Source of the DNA: Haliotis asinina | Lineage: Eukaryota; Mollusca; Gastropoda; Lepetellida; Haliotidae | Assembly (NCBI RefSeq): GCF_037392515.1 | Contig: NC_090285.1 | Location: 3,475,501-3,539,500 of the forward strand | Direction of reading: 5' to 3' | Length of the DNA stretch: 64,000 nt | Shown here: piece after piece, positions 59,501 through 64,000 of the stretch | Layout of the letters: each line of letters opens with the position of its first letter | How positions within the stretch are numbered: position 1 is the stretch's first letter | Program-made: the position numbers and the translations under genes | Notes under the pieces: model-generated | What the model was told of the DNA's origin: nothing | Seen by the model: only the letters and a program-made list of their open reading frames with translations | The model's database searches: none

Positions 59501-60783
59501 ATCGCCGTATTGGGACCCTCAGGTGCCTCCAGCCGCCCACGTCGGGCGATAAGGAGAGAATGACAAGCATGGCCAGGTACATGGCCTAGGGCGGGAAAAG
59601 GGAGGCTACACATGGGTGAACGTATTTTACATACTTCCGCTTCTTTCTAGAAGGGAACTTCAAGGGATTTCAGGTGTTCCACTACCTTCGCCAGGGAAGA
59701 GGAGATAAGCAATTAGCATGTGTCAGGATTAAGGAAAAATTGAATGAATTGCTGACACAGCTATTCCAAACACGTAGCAGCCTCATCTAATCCCATTTCA
59801 CATTAATGTGCACTAAAAGGTTGCTTTGAAACTTTGAAAAAGGCAAAATAGATGACAGTATCAGGCTATGATGCTGCAGCTACACGCTAGATGTGTGTGT
59901 CTGAGTGCTATCCTGTGGACATTGACAATGATTCACAGTAATTCTGACAGGTCTCTTGGAACAATACAAGAAAAGACTGAAGGTGTCCCAGTAATACAGT
60001 AAATTGATGTCTCCTAATTCCTAGTAACTGAGTCACAATCAGACAAACCGGAGGACACACAACAATGGAAGCATTATTTACATACTTGTGGATAACCAGG
60101 CGTCCCATTGCCTGATGTCCAAGACAGGTCAGTTTTCATTTTGAGCCAACAAATAATGGTATCTGACTTGTCAGTGGGCTACTAGATAATTTCCACTTAT
60201 GGCTTCAAACTGCAAACAAACTTGGATTTCATTTCATACCTGCTCAAAAAGTAGTAGTTAAATTTCGTAATGATAGTAAGGTAGAGTTATCTTTCCTTAA
60301 CATGTCACTTCTTGATAAATTGTCTAGTAAACATTAACATCAAATACCATCTCGATTTATTCTTTCCTACTTACATCACCATGATTATGCTACAAGAATC
60401 AGGGCAAGTGGAAAATTAATCAGGACAAGTTACTTTCTTAAGGTCAGCTTTTTAGAACAATTTTGAACCCCTGTATGGATATATGTGCACTATATAAATA
60501 TCCCATAATATGATAACACTTTAGGAAAAGAAACACCAAACAGTTCTCACAATTCCCCAACAAATCCGATGACAATGAGGAAGCAGGGCACAGCAGCAGC
60601 ACAGATTCGTTTGTGATATCGGAAAGGTCCTGGGTCCACCAGCTTCTCCTCCTCTTCAGAAGAAGTATCCACAACCTGCCTCCTGTCATCTTCATCTTCA
60701 CTTTCAGAAACATCTGATTCTGTCTCTGTGGATATCTGGCGATGAACACTTCGATGATGGAGTTGCTCCAAATCCAAGTCCAT
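22208..60783 (-). CDS. Large polytopic membrane protein, unrecognised family (about 24 coding exons, about 1130 aa)
   Basis: Coding exons on the - strand, 5' to 3': 60783-60551, 50832-50764, 48902-48817, 46229-46092, 45539-45494, 44484-44410, 39618-39501, 39073-38958, 38600-38399, 35305-35227, 35005-34830, 33951-33830, 33287-33115, 31150-31054, 30006-29802, 29374-29263, 27773-27713, 27522-27462, 26978-26831, 25921-25777, 25211-25078, 23592-23436, 23304-23162, 22709-22208. Phases agree throughout except for one apparent 1-base deletion in exon 27522-27462. The product has an acidic cytosolic-type N terminus and then roughly 25-30 hydrophobic segments with short loops, so it is an integral membrane protein. 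I do not recognise the family and assign no function. Less certain boundaries: donors of exons ending 48817, 46092, 33830 and 23162. Confidence 0.85.
22797..23193 (-). repeat. 41-bp minisatellite containing a 5' splice site (about 10 copies)
   Basis: Sense-strand unit: GGGCCCACTGAGGGTTTTCT + TCATGATATGTGG + gtaagtag. About 33 bases are exon and 8 are intron in the founding copy at 23151-23193. Later copies vary at the donor (GTAAGT, GTGATA, GCGATA), so some keep it and some lose it. Because 41 is not a multiple of three, using a later donor would change the frame. Confidence 0.9.
23638..24668. mobile_element. 1-kb fold-back (long inverted repeat) element carrying an exon-like start
   Basis: Arms of about 400 bp: AGGCCCCCCTAAGTAATTGA near 23645 is the complement of TCAATTACTTAGGGGGGCCT near 24646, and the arms stay paired to about 24110/24215. 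Each arm, read inward, has AACATGGCGTCGTTGGAAGA, a ten-codon frame (M-A-S-L-E-E-T-P-V-S) and a consensus donor TCG|GTGAGT. It lies in the intron between 23593 and 25077. Probably a non-autonomous DNA transposon whose termini carry a promoter and first exon. Confidence 0.85.
24890..25055 (-). mobile_element. tRNA-derived SINE, diverged
   Basis: Contains TTTTTCCAGCAATATCATGA and AATAAAACCCAGGGCTTTG, the complement of the SINE tail and B-box region seen at 25448-25598. A similar partial copy follows at 25605-25712. Confidence 0.55.
25078..27773 (-). CDS. Membrane protein, coding exons 17-21, with one apparent frameshift
   Basis: Exons 27773-27713 (MSLSDLMSALLLFAIYLAF), 27522-27462, 26978-26831 (MWALVGGLLVLLFAQVHSE), 25921-25777 (QWSEIVTILVVMVILTT) and 25211-25078 (HIPLYLVQSAAIITVLILYS). 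In exon 27522-27462 the frame entering (NDYKK) and the frame leaving (DWYPCFKQFKIDIEAFG) differ by one base at an A5 run (T5 on +, 27511-27515). Six A would restore DYKKDWYPCF and the phase of the next exon. Either a homopolymer error in the assembly or a real lesion. Confidence 0.8.
25448..25598 (-). mobile_element. tRNA-derived SINE
   Basis: Read on the - strand it starts GGGGTAGCCTAGTGGTTCAA (A box), has CTGGGTTCAAACCCCC (B box), then TCATTTCTGTTGTTCCCTGA and GTTGCTGGAATATTGCTAAA. This is the clearest internal Pol III promoter of the SINE family in the window. Confidence 0.8.
25922..26580 (-). repeat. 22-23-bp repeat at a 3' splice site, split by an insertion
   Basis: GACAGGAAGTGAATGAGGAG-type units occur at 25925-25962 beside the acceptor of exon 25921-25777 and again at 26505-26580. 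The DNA between starts and ends with complementary TTGCGCAGCGAT (near 25968) and ATCGCTGCGCAA (near 26271), so an inverted-repeat element seems to have entered the array. Confidence 0.6.
26985..27412 (-). repeat. Degenerate minisatellite upstream of a 3' splice site
   Basis: Units of about 30-36 bp on + share AACACCTGGGTGACACAT and variants. The array begins within 10 bases of the acceptor of exon 26978-26831 and fills most of the intron up to 27461. Confidence 0.8.
27785..27965 (-). repeat. Related degenerate minisatellite upstream of the next 3' splice site
   Basis: Shares GACACCTGAACACATG and AACACTTGTGTGACACC with the array at 26985-27412, and starts just upstream (on -) of the acceptor of exon 27773-27713. 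Two introns of the same gene thus carry the same repeat next to an acceptor. Confidence 0.7.
28061..29219. mobile_element. Inverted-repeat DNA transposon, non-autonomous (about 1.15 kb)
   Basis: Terminal inverted repeats of about 140 bp: GCAGCATAGAGAATATGACA near 28062 and its complement near 29200-29216, continuing through GCGAGCAAAGGTTGGCAAC / GTTGCCAACCTTTGC. The centre has no intact transposase frame that I can recognise. Located in the intron 27774-29262. Confidence 0.8.
29263..31150 (-). CDS. Membrane protein, coding exons 14-16
   Basis: Exons 31150-31054 (TALHDAGLYSVSLCVMTTVL), 30006-29802 (HHADMVWLGSVLFSSSVHIT, HAGLFLLTYAILQSF, YEPREAVPLNE) and 29374-29263 (AARNLVFLLVSLALNTFPVL, QDIPTYTDLI). 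Consensus splice sites, phases 2, 0 and 1. Alternating hydrophobic segments with short polar loops. Confidence 0.87.
30075..30235 (-). repeat. 40-bp tandem repeat near a 3' splice site (4 copies)
   Basis: Units of CCTACTGAGGCACTGTCTGT + CAGTCACATGGAAACACTGA, starting about 65 bases upstream (on -) of the acceptor of exon 30006-29802. Confidence 0.85.
31165..33103 (-). repeat. 20-bp minisatellite filling a whole intron, with higher-order structure
   Basis: On + the unit is ACCATCACTGTCACAACATA with variants (CATAACTG, CTTCATTG, CATCTCTG). It fills the intron 31151-33114 apart from about 12 bases at each end. A block with the order ACCTTCATTGTCACTACATA, ACCATCACTGTCACAACATG, CCATCACAACAATAACTGTC recurs several times (near 31360, 31590, 31735, 31915, 32430, 32655), showing higher-order amplification. 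Confidence 0.93.
33115..35305 (-). CDS. Membrane protein, coding exons 10-13
   Basis: Exons 35305-35227 (LELGLVVSLSLFLATLLSL), 35005-34830 (TRGRWVCGMLATVLCYPVLQ, FLPWLPIAIVTFAVLGFLL), 33951-33830 (AVVLLACLAALLGFWMVV) and 33287-33115 (HLNLFYVVLSGNFAVCLL, KELFGFLLCLQSV). The acceptor at 33288 (CAGTCAG|T) was chosen over the CAG four bases upstream because only it keeps phase with the donor at 33830. The donor at 34829 opens into an antisense SINE tail. Confidence 0.83.
34120..34820 (+). mobile_element. SINE, long copy, with expanded (CACT/CACC)n tail
   Basis: Body about 34126-34380: CCGTGAAGGTCCTGGGGTAG, AGGCGACTAACGGGATCGGG, TTGATCACTGGATTGTCTGG, AGCTGGAATATTGCTGAGTG, then GCGTAAAACTAAACTCAC. 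The tail continues to about 34820 as CACT, CACC and CATT tetramers. It is antisense to the membrane-protein gene, and the tail ends 10 bases before the donor of exon 35005-34830. Confidence 0.85.
35450..37317 (+). mobile_element. Tc1/mariner-type transposon, dead copy
   Basis: Terminal inverted repeats CCATCAAAAGTTTCGACACA (left, 35450) and the complement of CTAAACTTTTGATGG (right, 37303). Internal + strand sequence still reads as a broken Tc1 transposase: VFQQDNARANTATATRDF near 36855, then RPALCPDLNLIEHLGDEI near 36950 and RLKDVQPRPTTAAELS near 37010. These are the DDE-domain motifs around the second Asp and the final Glu. Stops and frameshifts interrupt it. A (TA)n run lies at 37257-37281. 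Confidence 0.88.
37680..38436 (-). repeat. 61-bp minisatellite containing a 5' splice site (13 copies)
   Basis: Sense-strand unit: GTATAACTTCATCATCGAT..., ATAGCATCTTCAGCCAGAG + ATCTTTG|gtgagtcctcctct. The copy at 38389-38436 is the true end of exon 38600-38399. Twelve more copies follow in the intron, almost all with an intact TTTG|GTGAGT; two are shortened to about 45-48 bp. About 47 of the 61 bases are exon in the founding copy. Confidence 0.95.
38399..39618 (-). CDS. Membrane protein, coding exons 7-9
   Basis: Exons 39618-39501 (NVFLIGAINAYVILTGGW, then PAFRTEEPVLAQ), 39073-38958 (MIEQLLFSAYPAVCSVLI and TPISMAPLIIMATA) and 38600-38399 (LQVFLTPAVSSFRLKATVEE, then PIVLVMALSFCFLPSMLH). All have consensus donors (gtaggg, gtaagt, gtgagt) and matching phases. 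The last exon's 3' end and donor form the founding copy of the 61-bp array at 37680-38436. Confidence 0.88.
39725..39960. repeat. Dispersed repeat copy in intron
   Basis: Third copy of the family described at 19395-19510 (CTCAGTATTATTTGATACAC, GAGTCTAACAAACC). The surrounding intron (39619-44409) otherwise holds a deleted DIRS-like element; 40000-41190 shows nothing I can name. Confidence 0.5.
41200..44140 (-). mobile_element. Internally deleted DIRS-like (tyrosine recombinase) retrotransposon
   Basis: Both ends match the larger element at 53280-59745: left TTATACTTATCCTGACTCAT and CTTGAAATCCCTTGAAGTTC (41222-41304), right GAACTTCAAGGGATTTCAAA (44081-44100) in inverted orientation. 43667-43890 matches 54860-55080 (GTAGAACCTTTAAGTC.., CATCCATTTATTATCATAAA). 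Reverse transcriptase and RNase H regions are missing. Most of what remains is the 57-bp array. The element lies in the intron between 39619 and 44409. Confidence 0.85.
41546..43540. repeat. 57-bp minisatellite, exactly 35 units, inside the deleted DIRS-like element
   Basis: 1995 bp = 35 x 57. Apart from the last unit, the only difference I see is T or A in GTGGGATCC / GTGGGAACC. Because 57 = 3 x 19, frames stay open on both strands: plus reads HTEIVLWDTFICVSVDSG(I/N), minus reads a 19-residue STETHMNVSHNTISVWIPL. The minus reading matches a single copy (STETPMEVSRNTISVWI) in the recombinase region of the larger element at 54289-54345, so the array is an amplified fragment of that ORF. Confidence 0.95.
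44410..50832 (-). CDS. Membrane protein, coding exons 2-6
   Basis: Exon 50832-50764 encodes MLTMMTVGTLLLILLDRMGE. Exon 48902-48817 encodes a luminal-looking FHISENSLNAVAVTKSG. Exon 46229-46092 encodes SCFDESSQLKYMQAFAF, exon 45539-45494 FTFPMYILAVGPED, and exon 44484-44410 SVIIYTLFFIPCHILVFASV. The donor of 48902-48817 (A|gttact) is non-consensus and coincides with the end of an inverted-repeat element, but it is the one that keeps phase. The donor at 46092 (A|gtttgt) was also chosen because a better site 4 bases downstream (gtatgt) breaks the frame. Confidence 0.75.
44529..44655 (-). mobile_element. tRNA-derived SINE
   Basis: On the - strand: GTTCGATTAGCCTAATGGTT (A box region), then GGAACCCATTTCTGGTGTCC and TGGTGGAATATTGCTAACAG. 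Same family as 25448-25598. Confidence 0.75.
46843..48816. mobile_element. 2-kb inverted-repeat element abutting an exon
   Basis: GTAACTTACGAAAGCCCAAT at 46841-46860 and, on -, GTTACTTTGAAAGCCCAATG from 48816 downward start two diverged arms that continue as CTTTTGTAGCATAAAATAAC and many TTCGAGTATTTTCTCGTT-type repeats, with further pairing near 47630-47700 / 48365-48425. A tandem duplication of about 190 bp lies at 47250-47600. The right terminus coincides with the 3' end of exon 48902-48817, so its first bases act as the donor. Confidence 0.75.
48903..50763. other. Intron between coding exons 2 and 3; no feature recognised
   Basis: About 1.86 kb of AT-rich intronic DNA. I see no array, SINE or coding block. 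A short G+C-richer stretch near 49900-50000 (GACGTCACACAACAGACAGC) has no clear interpretation. Confidence 0.5.
50838..52410 (-). repeat. 48-bp minisatellite ending at a 3' splice site (about 32 copies)
   Basis: On + the unit is CACACCTCCTCCATCTGAGT + CTCCTCCAGACACACACAAC + ACATGCTT. 48 = 3 x 16, so 16-residue repeats are open on both strands (417 codons on +, 298 on -). The array ends within about 6 bases of the acceptor of exon 50832-50764. On -, the real acceptor context GTATTGTGTGTTTCAG resembles the unit's GTGTTGTGTGTGTCTGG. Divergence grows toward 52400. Confidence 0.92.
53990..54934 (-). pseudogene. DIRS-like tyrosine recombinase, broken
   Basis: Pieces on -: SKGLKGSTLSTYLAALISVI (core-binding helices) at 54880-54800, LCPVRALKIYIARTKSRRQR near 54410, STETPMEVSRNTISVWI at 54345-54289, then in another frame HEVRALDSTLPL and FANHYLQDIAIED with the likely nucleophilic Tyr near 54110. 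The segment at 54289-54345 is the single-copy counterpart of the 57-bp minisatellite at 41546-43540. Confidence 0.8.
55124..56103 (-). pseudogene. DIRS-like RNase H and connection region
   Basis: Contains TFQQWQCLLTSAQDMTRRGR, SLWWAHRANVC, the RNase H start MDASMQGWGAHLN, LEMKAVIHVIHHW and IHTDDSTVAFYINRR, then after a frame break EASNIMADALSHP and FGSPQIDLFATRFN. The DAS...E...D pattern is the RNase H signature found downstream of DIRS-type reverse transcriptases. Confidence 0.85.
56160..56949 (-). pseudogene. DIRS-like reverse transcriptase domain, broken
   Basis: Seen on -: a KKGAVEVVEPQ block, PIFLVPKKNSKQKFRLIYNL (motif 1/2), then in shifted frames QDAYLHIPIH-like sequence, WKVLPFGISSAPWLFTWVTK and FYLDNSIQAHQEK. 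The family catalytic box is normally YLDD; here the second Asp reads Asn, and frameshifts separate the motifs. Function is lost. Confidence 0.85.
56916..58653 (-). pseudogene. DIRS-like 5' ORF region (gag-like), broken
   Basis: A run of short frames on - with Ser/Lys-rich (KKSRSSKTKSSSSKLSQKSS) and acidic segments, and a local repeat of ACGCGAGYG-type sequence near 57725-57830. No recognisable domain; assigned by its position upstream of the reverse transcriptase. Confidence 0.6.
59746..60550. other. Intron sequence between DIRS-like element and first coding exon
   Basis: AT-rich intronic DNA. I see no repeat, RNA gene or coding block. Confidence 0.5.
60551..60783 (-). CDS. Membrane protein, first coding exon (acidic N terminus and TM1)
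   Basis: The ATG at 60783-60781 lies 7 bases inside an exon whose acceptor is TCTTGCAG|AGGAAGA, so the 5'UTR is spliced. The first ~50 residues are hydrophilic and Ser/Asp/Glu-rich (ESDVSESEDEDDRR, DTSSEEEEK), followed by a basic FRYHKR and the hydrophobic ICAAAVPCFLIVIGFVGE. Donor is TT|gtgaga. The next exon is about 9.7 kb away across an intron holding a DIRS-like element and a 48-bp minisatellite. Confidence 0.85.
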
Positions 60784-61829
60784 TCTTCCTCTGCAAGAAA
60801 ATTCAATAATTTTGCCTTCACTTTTTTAAAACTGGTTTTGGACAATTATCCTGAAATGTCTCTGCAACTTTGCTTGCAAAAGTTCAGAGTTAAACAGATC
60901 AAGACCACAGGGGATGACAATCACTGTGTAATATCTCAGACAAACTATATCTCAGTACTTGATGAGGAGGACAATATTATGCATGCTGTAGAAATTATCC
61001 AAAACAAGGTTTACAACTAAAAAATATTTGCCATTTAACTTCCAATAAACTCAGTTACAAGGATTGTGAGAATATCTGATTCAGTTATGAGTTCAGTGAC
61101 AGTGACAGTAGTAGAAGAGATGAAAAAACGTGTGATCAACAGTACTTGTAGAAATACAAGTTATATTTATGTTGAAAAGCTGGTTTAGAATTGGTCTCCA
61201 TCAAATGTTGTTGGTCATAACAGGCTACTAGTTTTATGGGACTGCATAAATTGTTGCACATGATAGTCAATGATTGAACTGTTTTAGTTTGGACCTAATT
61301 ATTAACAGACCACAACATTTTAGCCGAAATGCTGGAAGTGGCTTTAAATAACAAACATGCTGTATTAATCTGAAAATTCAGGAATATACTCCAATGCAGA
61401 AAGCATTTTCTCACAAGTACATACACACTAATATACAGAGCTGACACAAGTCTCATATTTCAAAAATATATACCCAAAGTCCTGTCATAATTAATTTGTG
61501 TATGTCATGTACAGGATGGGCGAATACACAAGGTACTGGTTTTTTCGTCACTTGTTATCCAAAATACATGAAAAATAACTACGTAACTATTAATATGTCT
61601 ATATTAAAAAGCAAGGACAACTGGGTGAAATAAGCAACATTTAACGACAGACCAAGCACACGTAAGTAAGATATATATATTTTTAAAAAAACATATAGGA
61701 GGCACTGCCCAGGGGTGTTATCATTTATGGTAAACTTTGAAGTTATCTGTACGTTCAAAAGTCAAATACGTTTTCAAAGTCCAGAGAGTGTAAGGTCACC
61801 GGTTACCTTATCCATGATCAAACACTTAC

Positions 61830-61910
61830 ATGGTAATGACTGTGCAACCTTTTACATCCTTGAGACAACGTTCGCGCACGCTGCCATCTTGGAAAACCCC
61901 TTTGTCACGT
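61830..61910 (-). other. Probable non-coding first exon of the membrane-protein gene, with short uORF
   Basis: On -, CCAAGATGGCAGCGTGCGCG begins near 61892, and a consensus donor ACCAT|gtaagt follows at 61829. The ATG opens an 11-codon frame closed by TAA, so it is an upstream ORF, not the protein start. The next acceptor on this strand that leads to a long frame is at 60791. The 5' limit is inferred. Confidence 0.55.
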
Positions 61911-62199
61911 GATTTATGGAATTCCCTATATATATCTGTGACGTCACAATGGTTCGCGGGCTCTGAACTGAAGTGACAGGTGCCCGAAAATGAGGTTGAA
62001 AGAGATTTTGAAGAATAGTTTTTCACTTGACATCGTGAAACCGATCTATTTACATTCTCTGAATAATTCCAAAAACAATACACTCTGTAAAAGTTTTAAA
62101 ATATATTGAATTGAAATGTAAACATTGGGAAACCCCTTACCGGCGCGTGAGGAAATCCACGCATGTTATGATGACGTCAGAGGGATGGTGGTGTTCAAG
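61890..62199. promoter_or_regulatory. Divergent promoter with two CREs, an E-box and initiator-like AAGATGGC motifs
   Basis: The two genes point away from each other across about 300 bp. It contains two perfect TGACGTCA sites (61939-61946 and 62172-62179), GTCACGTGAT at 61904-61913 (E-box, close to the CLEAR consensus), a TATATATA run at 61927-61935, and AAGATGGCNGC motifs (YY1-like) at the start of each transcript (- near 61890, + at 62198). CREB/ATF and bHLH-ZIP control of both genes is inferred. Confidence 0.65.
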
Positions 62200-62534
62200 A
62201 TGGCGGCGGTGTGCATGGGAGATAATGGTTCATTAGATAGTGAGGATTTAGCTGAAAGGAATACCGATCCTGTGTTGTTCGATATGGTGAAGAAAAATGG
62301 CATCAATCATAATTGTTTGTTTGGAGATAAAAATTGTGACCCATTGGAATCTACCGTGTCAAAGCATGAAAAAATGCCTAAAATTAATGGGTGCAGCGTG
62401 AAGCCACAAGGCTTGCCTGCGTTTCCTAAACCATCCATCCCAACTTTACGATCAAGGAAAGACAAAATATCTCCAGAAATCCCAAAGAGGAAGAGGAGAG
62501 CATCTAAGCAAGACATTAGTGAACCTAAAGAAGA
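62200..62534 (+). CDS. First coding exon of an unrecognised, probably nuclear protein (partial)
   Basis: ATG at 62200 in a good context (TTCAAGATGGCGG); an in-frame upstream ATG at 62125 is less likely because it lies in the promoter and overlaps the CRE. The exon ends at donor GAAGA|gtaagt (62535). It gives 111 codons: an acidic start (DNGSLDSEDLAERN), SVKPQGLPAFPKPSIPTL, then the basic cluster SPEIPKRKRRASKQD, a likely nuclear localisation signal. I do not recognise the family. No second exon is convincing before 64000; the CTGCAG near 63940 leads quickly to a stop. Confidence 0.7.
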
Positions 62535-64000
62535 GTAAGTATTTGTCATTTATTCAGTGTTTATTCGTGTCATGGGCTGGGATGGGCGAGGTTTAGACGG
62601 ACTCTCACACAAGGCTCTGACTAAACACACGGCGTGTGTTGCATTAGCATATGTATGGGGGGGCTCGGTCCCTCTCTCACTTGAGATCCATGTTAGCAGG
62701 GGTCACCTCAAGTTCTTTCATCTGCATCAAATTCAGCTAAAGCATTACTTGTCGCACACACAAGTCCAACTGTTATACATTTATAACAGTAACGTGATTT
62801 TTTTTTATTTGACGTTCTTGATGGAAGACATCTACGGTTTTCCGTCCGTGCTGGAACATGATTGGATCACTAACCATGTGTCACTAGCCTATCATCTGAT
62901 TTTGCTGATTAGGCAATTGTCTTTGTCTCCACATTCATGAAACAAACAATTAAGACAAATTGCACCTGTAGCTGTGAACGGTGTTAATTGCCATGTGGAC
63001 CTATGGCCAACTAGCAATACACACGAGATGACATGGCATTGTTCCCAGAGAAATCATTACACATCTCCACACATGGAGTCAGAGTTTTAGTACCCTACAT
63101 GGTTGAGACTTAAATTATTTTTTAACTGTTCACCTATCATAAGATTAGATACAAGTAAATCATATTTGCCTTCTGTAAGCCTTTTCAGAAAAAGTTTAGC
63201 ACATGCAGCTCTCTTTGTAACAGTATTTGATTCTGTACTCGAGAGACATCGAAATGATTTTGGTTAAAGTTGGTAACCTTTTTGGGACTATACAATAGAC
63301 CTTGTAGGTTGATGTCTTTTATATAACATTAAGCATGATGGGTAGAAGAAACCAAATAGTGTGAACTATGCGAATTTTCATATTCTTTTGATAATCTATT
63401 GTGTAGTTCATTCATAGCATGAGACTACATTAGCATCTAAGGAAGAAATTAGAAGAAAAATTAAATTACTAATAATCCTTTCAAACTATTTCATCTTGCA
63501 TATTATGTAACACCAAGATTCTTTGATACAGAGAATTTCTCTTTCAAGGAACCTAAAGTGACAGTCTGATCACTTTTAACCCTACCTTAATGACAGTTTA
63601 ATAGTTACAAACAGATGGAGGCTAGTCTTTTGAAGCATTATTATCTGATATTTACAAAAGCAGAACTGATATTCTGTACATAGTTAATGCATATTTGAGC
63701 TGGTATAGAATTGCCTGGTGCACATTAATACTATAATTACTGTTAAGCCATAAAATACAATAGACTGTCGAAGGACATTAAGAGTTATTCATATTGCTCT
63801 GTTAAACCCATTCTTGGATGGACACTATATTTGGAGTTAGTTGTCATATATCACATATTGATAACTATTAGATTTGTAAAATGATACTTTATCACATTTT
63901 CATTGTTGTACTGTTATGTGTGTTAAACTATGCCTGCAGCTTGAGAAGAGGGAAATATGTTAGCCCAGTGGTTCTGCCATAATGTTTGATATTCTAAGGA
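62535..64000 (+). other. Intron 1 of the downstream gene; no further exon supported
   Basis: AT-rich sequence from the donor at 62535 to the window end. Open frames at 62557-62940 show no splice signals or recognisable motifs. Confidence 0.55.

Larger units (their letters stand above)
53280..59745 (-). mobile_element. DIRS-like tyrosine-recombinase retrotransposon, degenerate (about 6.5 kb)
   Basis: Inverted terminal repeats: TGCTTATCTCCTCTTCCCTG and CTTGAAGTTCCCTTCTAGAA at 53322-53390, complement at 59645-59720. On - in order: a low-complexity gag-like region (58653 to about 56920), reverse transcriptase (56949-56160), RNase H (about 56100-55150) and tyrosine recombinase (54934 to about 53990). 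This order with a recombinase instead of an integrase is diagnostic of DIRS elements. Several frame breaks indicate it is inactive. It lies in the first coding intron of the membrane-protein gene, in the same orientation. Confidence 0.9.

Overview
This is a window of animal nuclear DNA with intron-rich genes, GT-AG introns, SINEs, DNA transposons and tyrosine-recombinase retrotransposons. The organism is most likely a gastropod mollusc, probably an abalone (Haliotis). That call rests on a SINE ending in a GCGTAAAACTAAACTCAC-type tail followed by (CACT)n at 6465-6672 and 34120-34820, which I associate from memory with abalone sequence; no search was run.

Layout. (1) 1-14147, + strand: the 3' part of a USP47-type ubiquitin carboxyl-terminal hydrolase. 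Seventeen exons with consistent phases give about 833 residues, from the last strand of the catalytic domain through the ubiquitin-like tail to the stop codon. (2) 14148-22207: 3'UTRs and intergenic DNA with only simple or degenerate repeats. (3) 22208-60783, - strand: one long gene of about 24 coding exons for a very hydrophobic polytopic membrane protein (about 1130 residues, roughly 25-30 hydrophobic segments) that I do not recognise by name. (4) About 61830-62200: a compact divergent promoter with two perfect CREs and a GTCACGTGAT E-box. (5) 62200-64000, + strand: the first coding exon of an unrecognised gene for a basic, probably nuclear protein, cut off by the window.

Mobile DNA lies mainly in the introns of the membrane-protein gene. 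It includes a degenerate DIRS-like element (about 53280-59745), a second internally deleted DIRS-like element (about 41200-44140), a dead Tc1/mariner copy (35450-37317), three large inverted-repeat elements (23638-24668, 28061-29219, 46843-48816), small hairpin MITEs and tRNA-derived SINEs.

The most striking feature is how tandem repeats and splice sites coincide. In both genes, at least six arrays have units that contain the exon/intron junction itself, so each array is a row of decoy splice sites: 5' sites at 816-994, 22797-23193 and 37680-38436; 3' sites at 1108-2653, 3923-4087 and 8149-8190. At least eight more arrays start or end within a few tens of bases of a splice site, and one intron (31151-33114) is almost entirely array. 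A separate array of 35 near-identical 57-bp units (41546-43540) is an in-frame amplification of a piece of the tyrosine-recombinase ORF of the deleted DIRS-like element. It explains the long open frames seen there on both strands.
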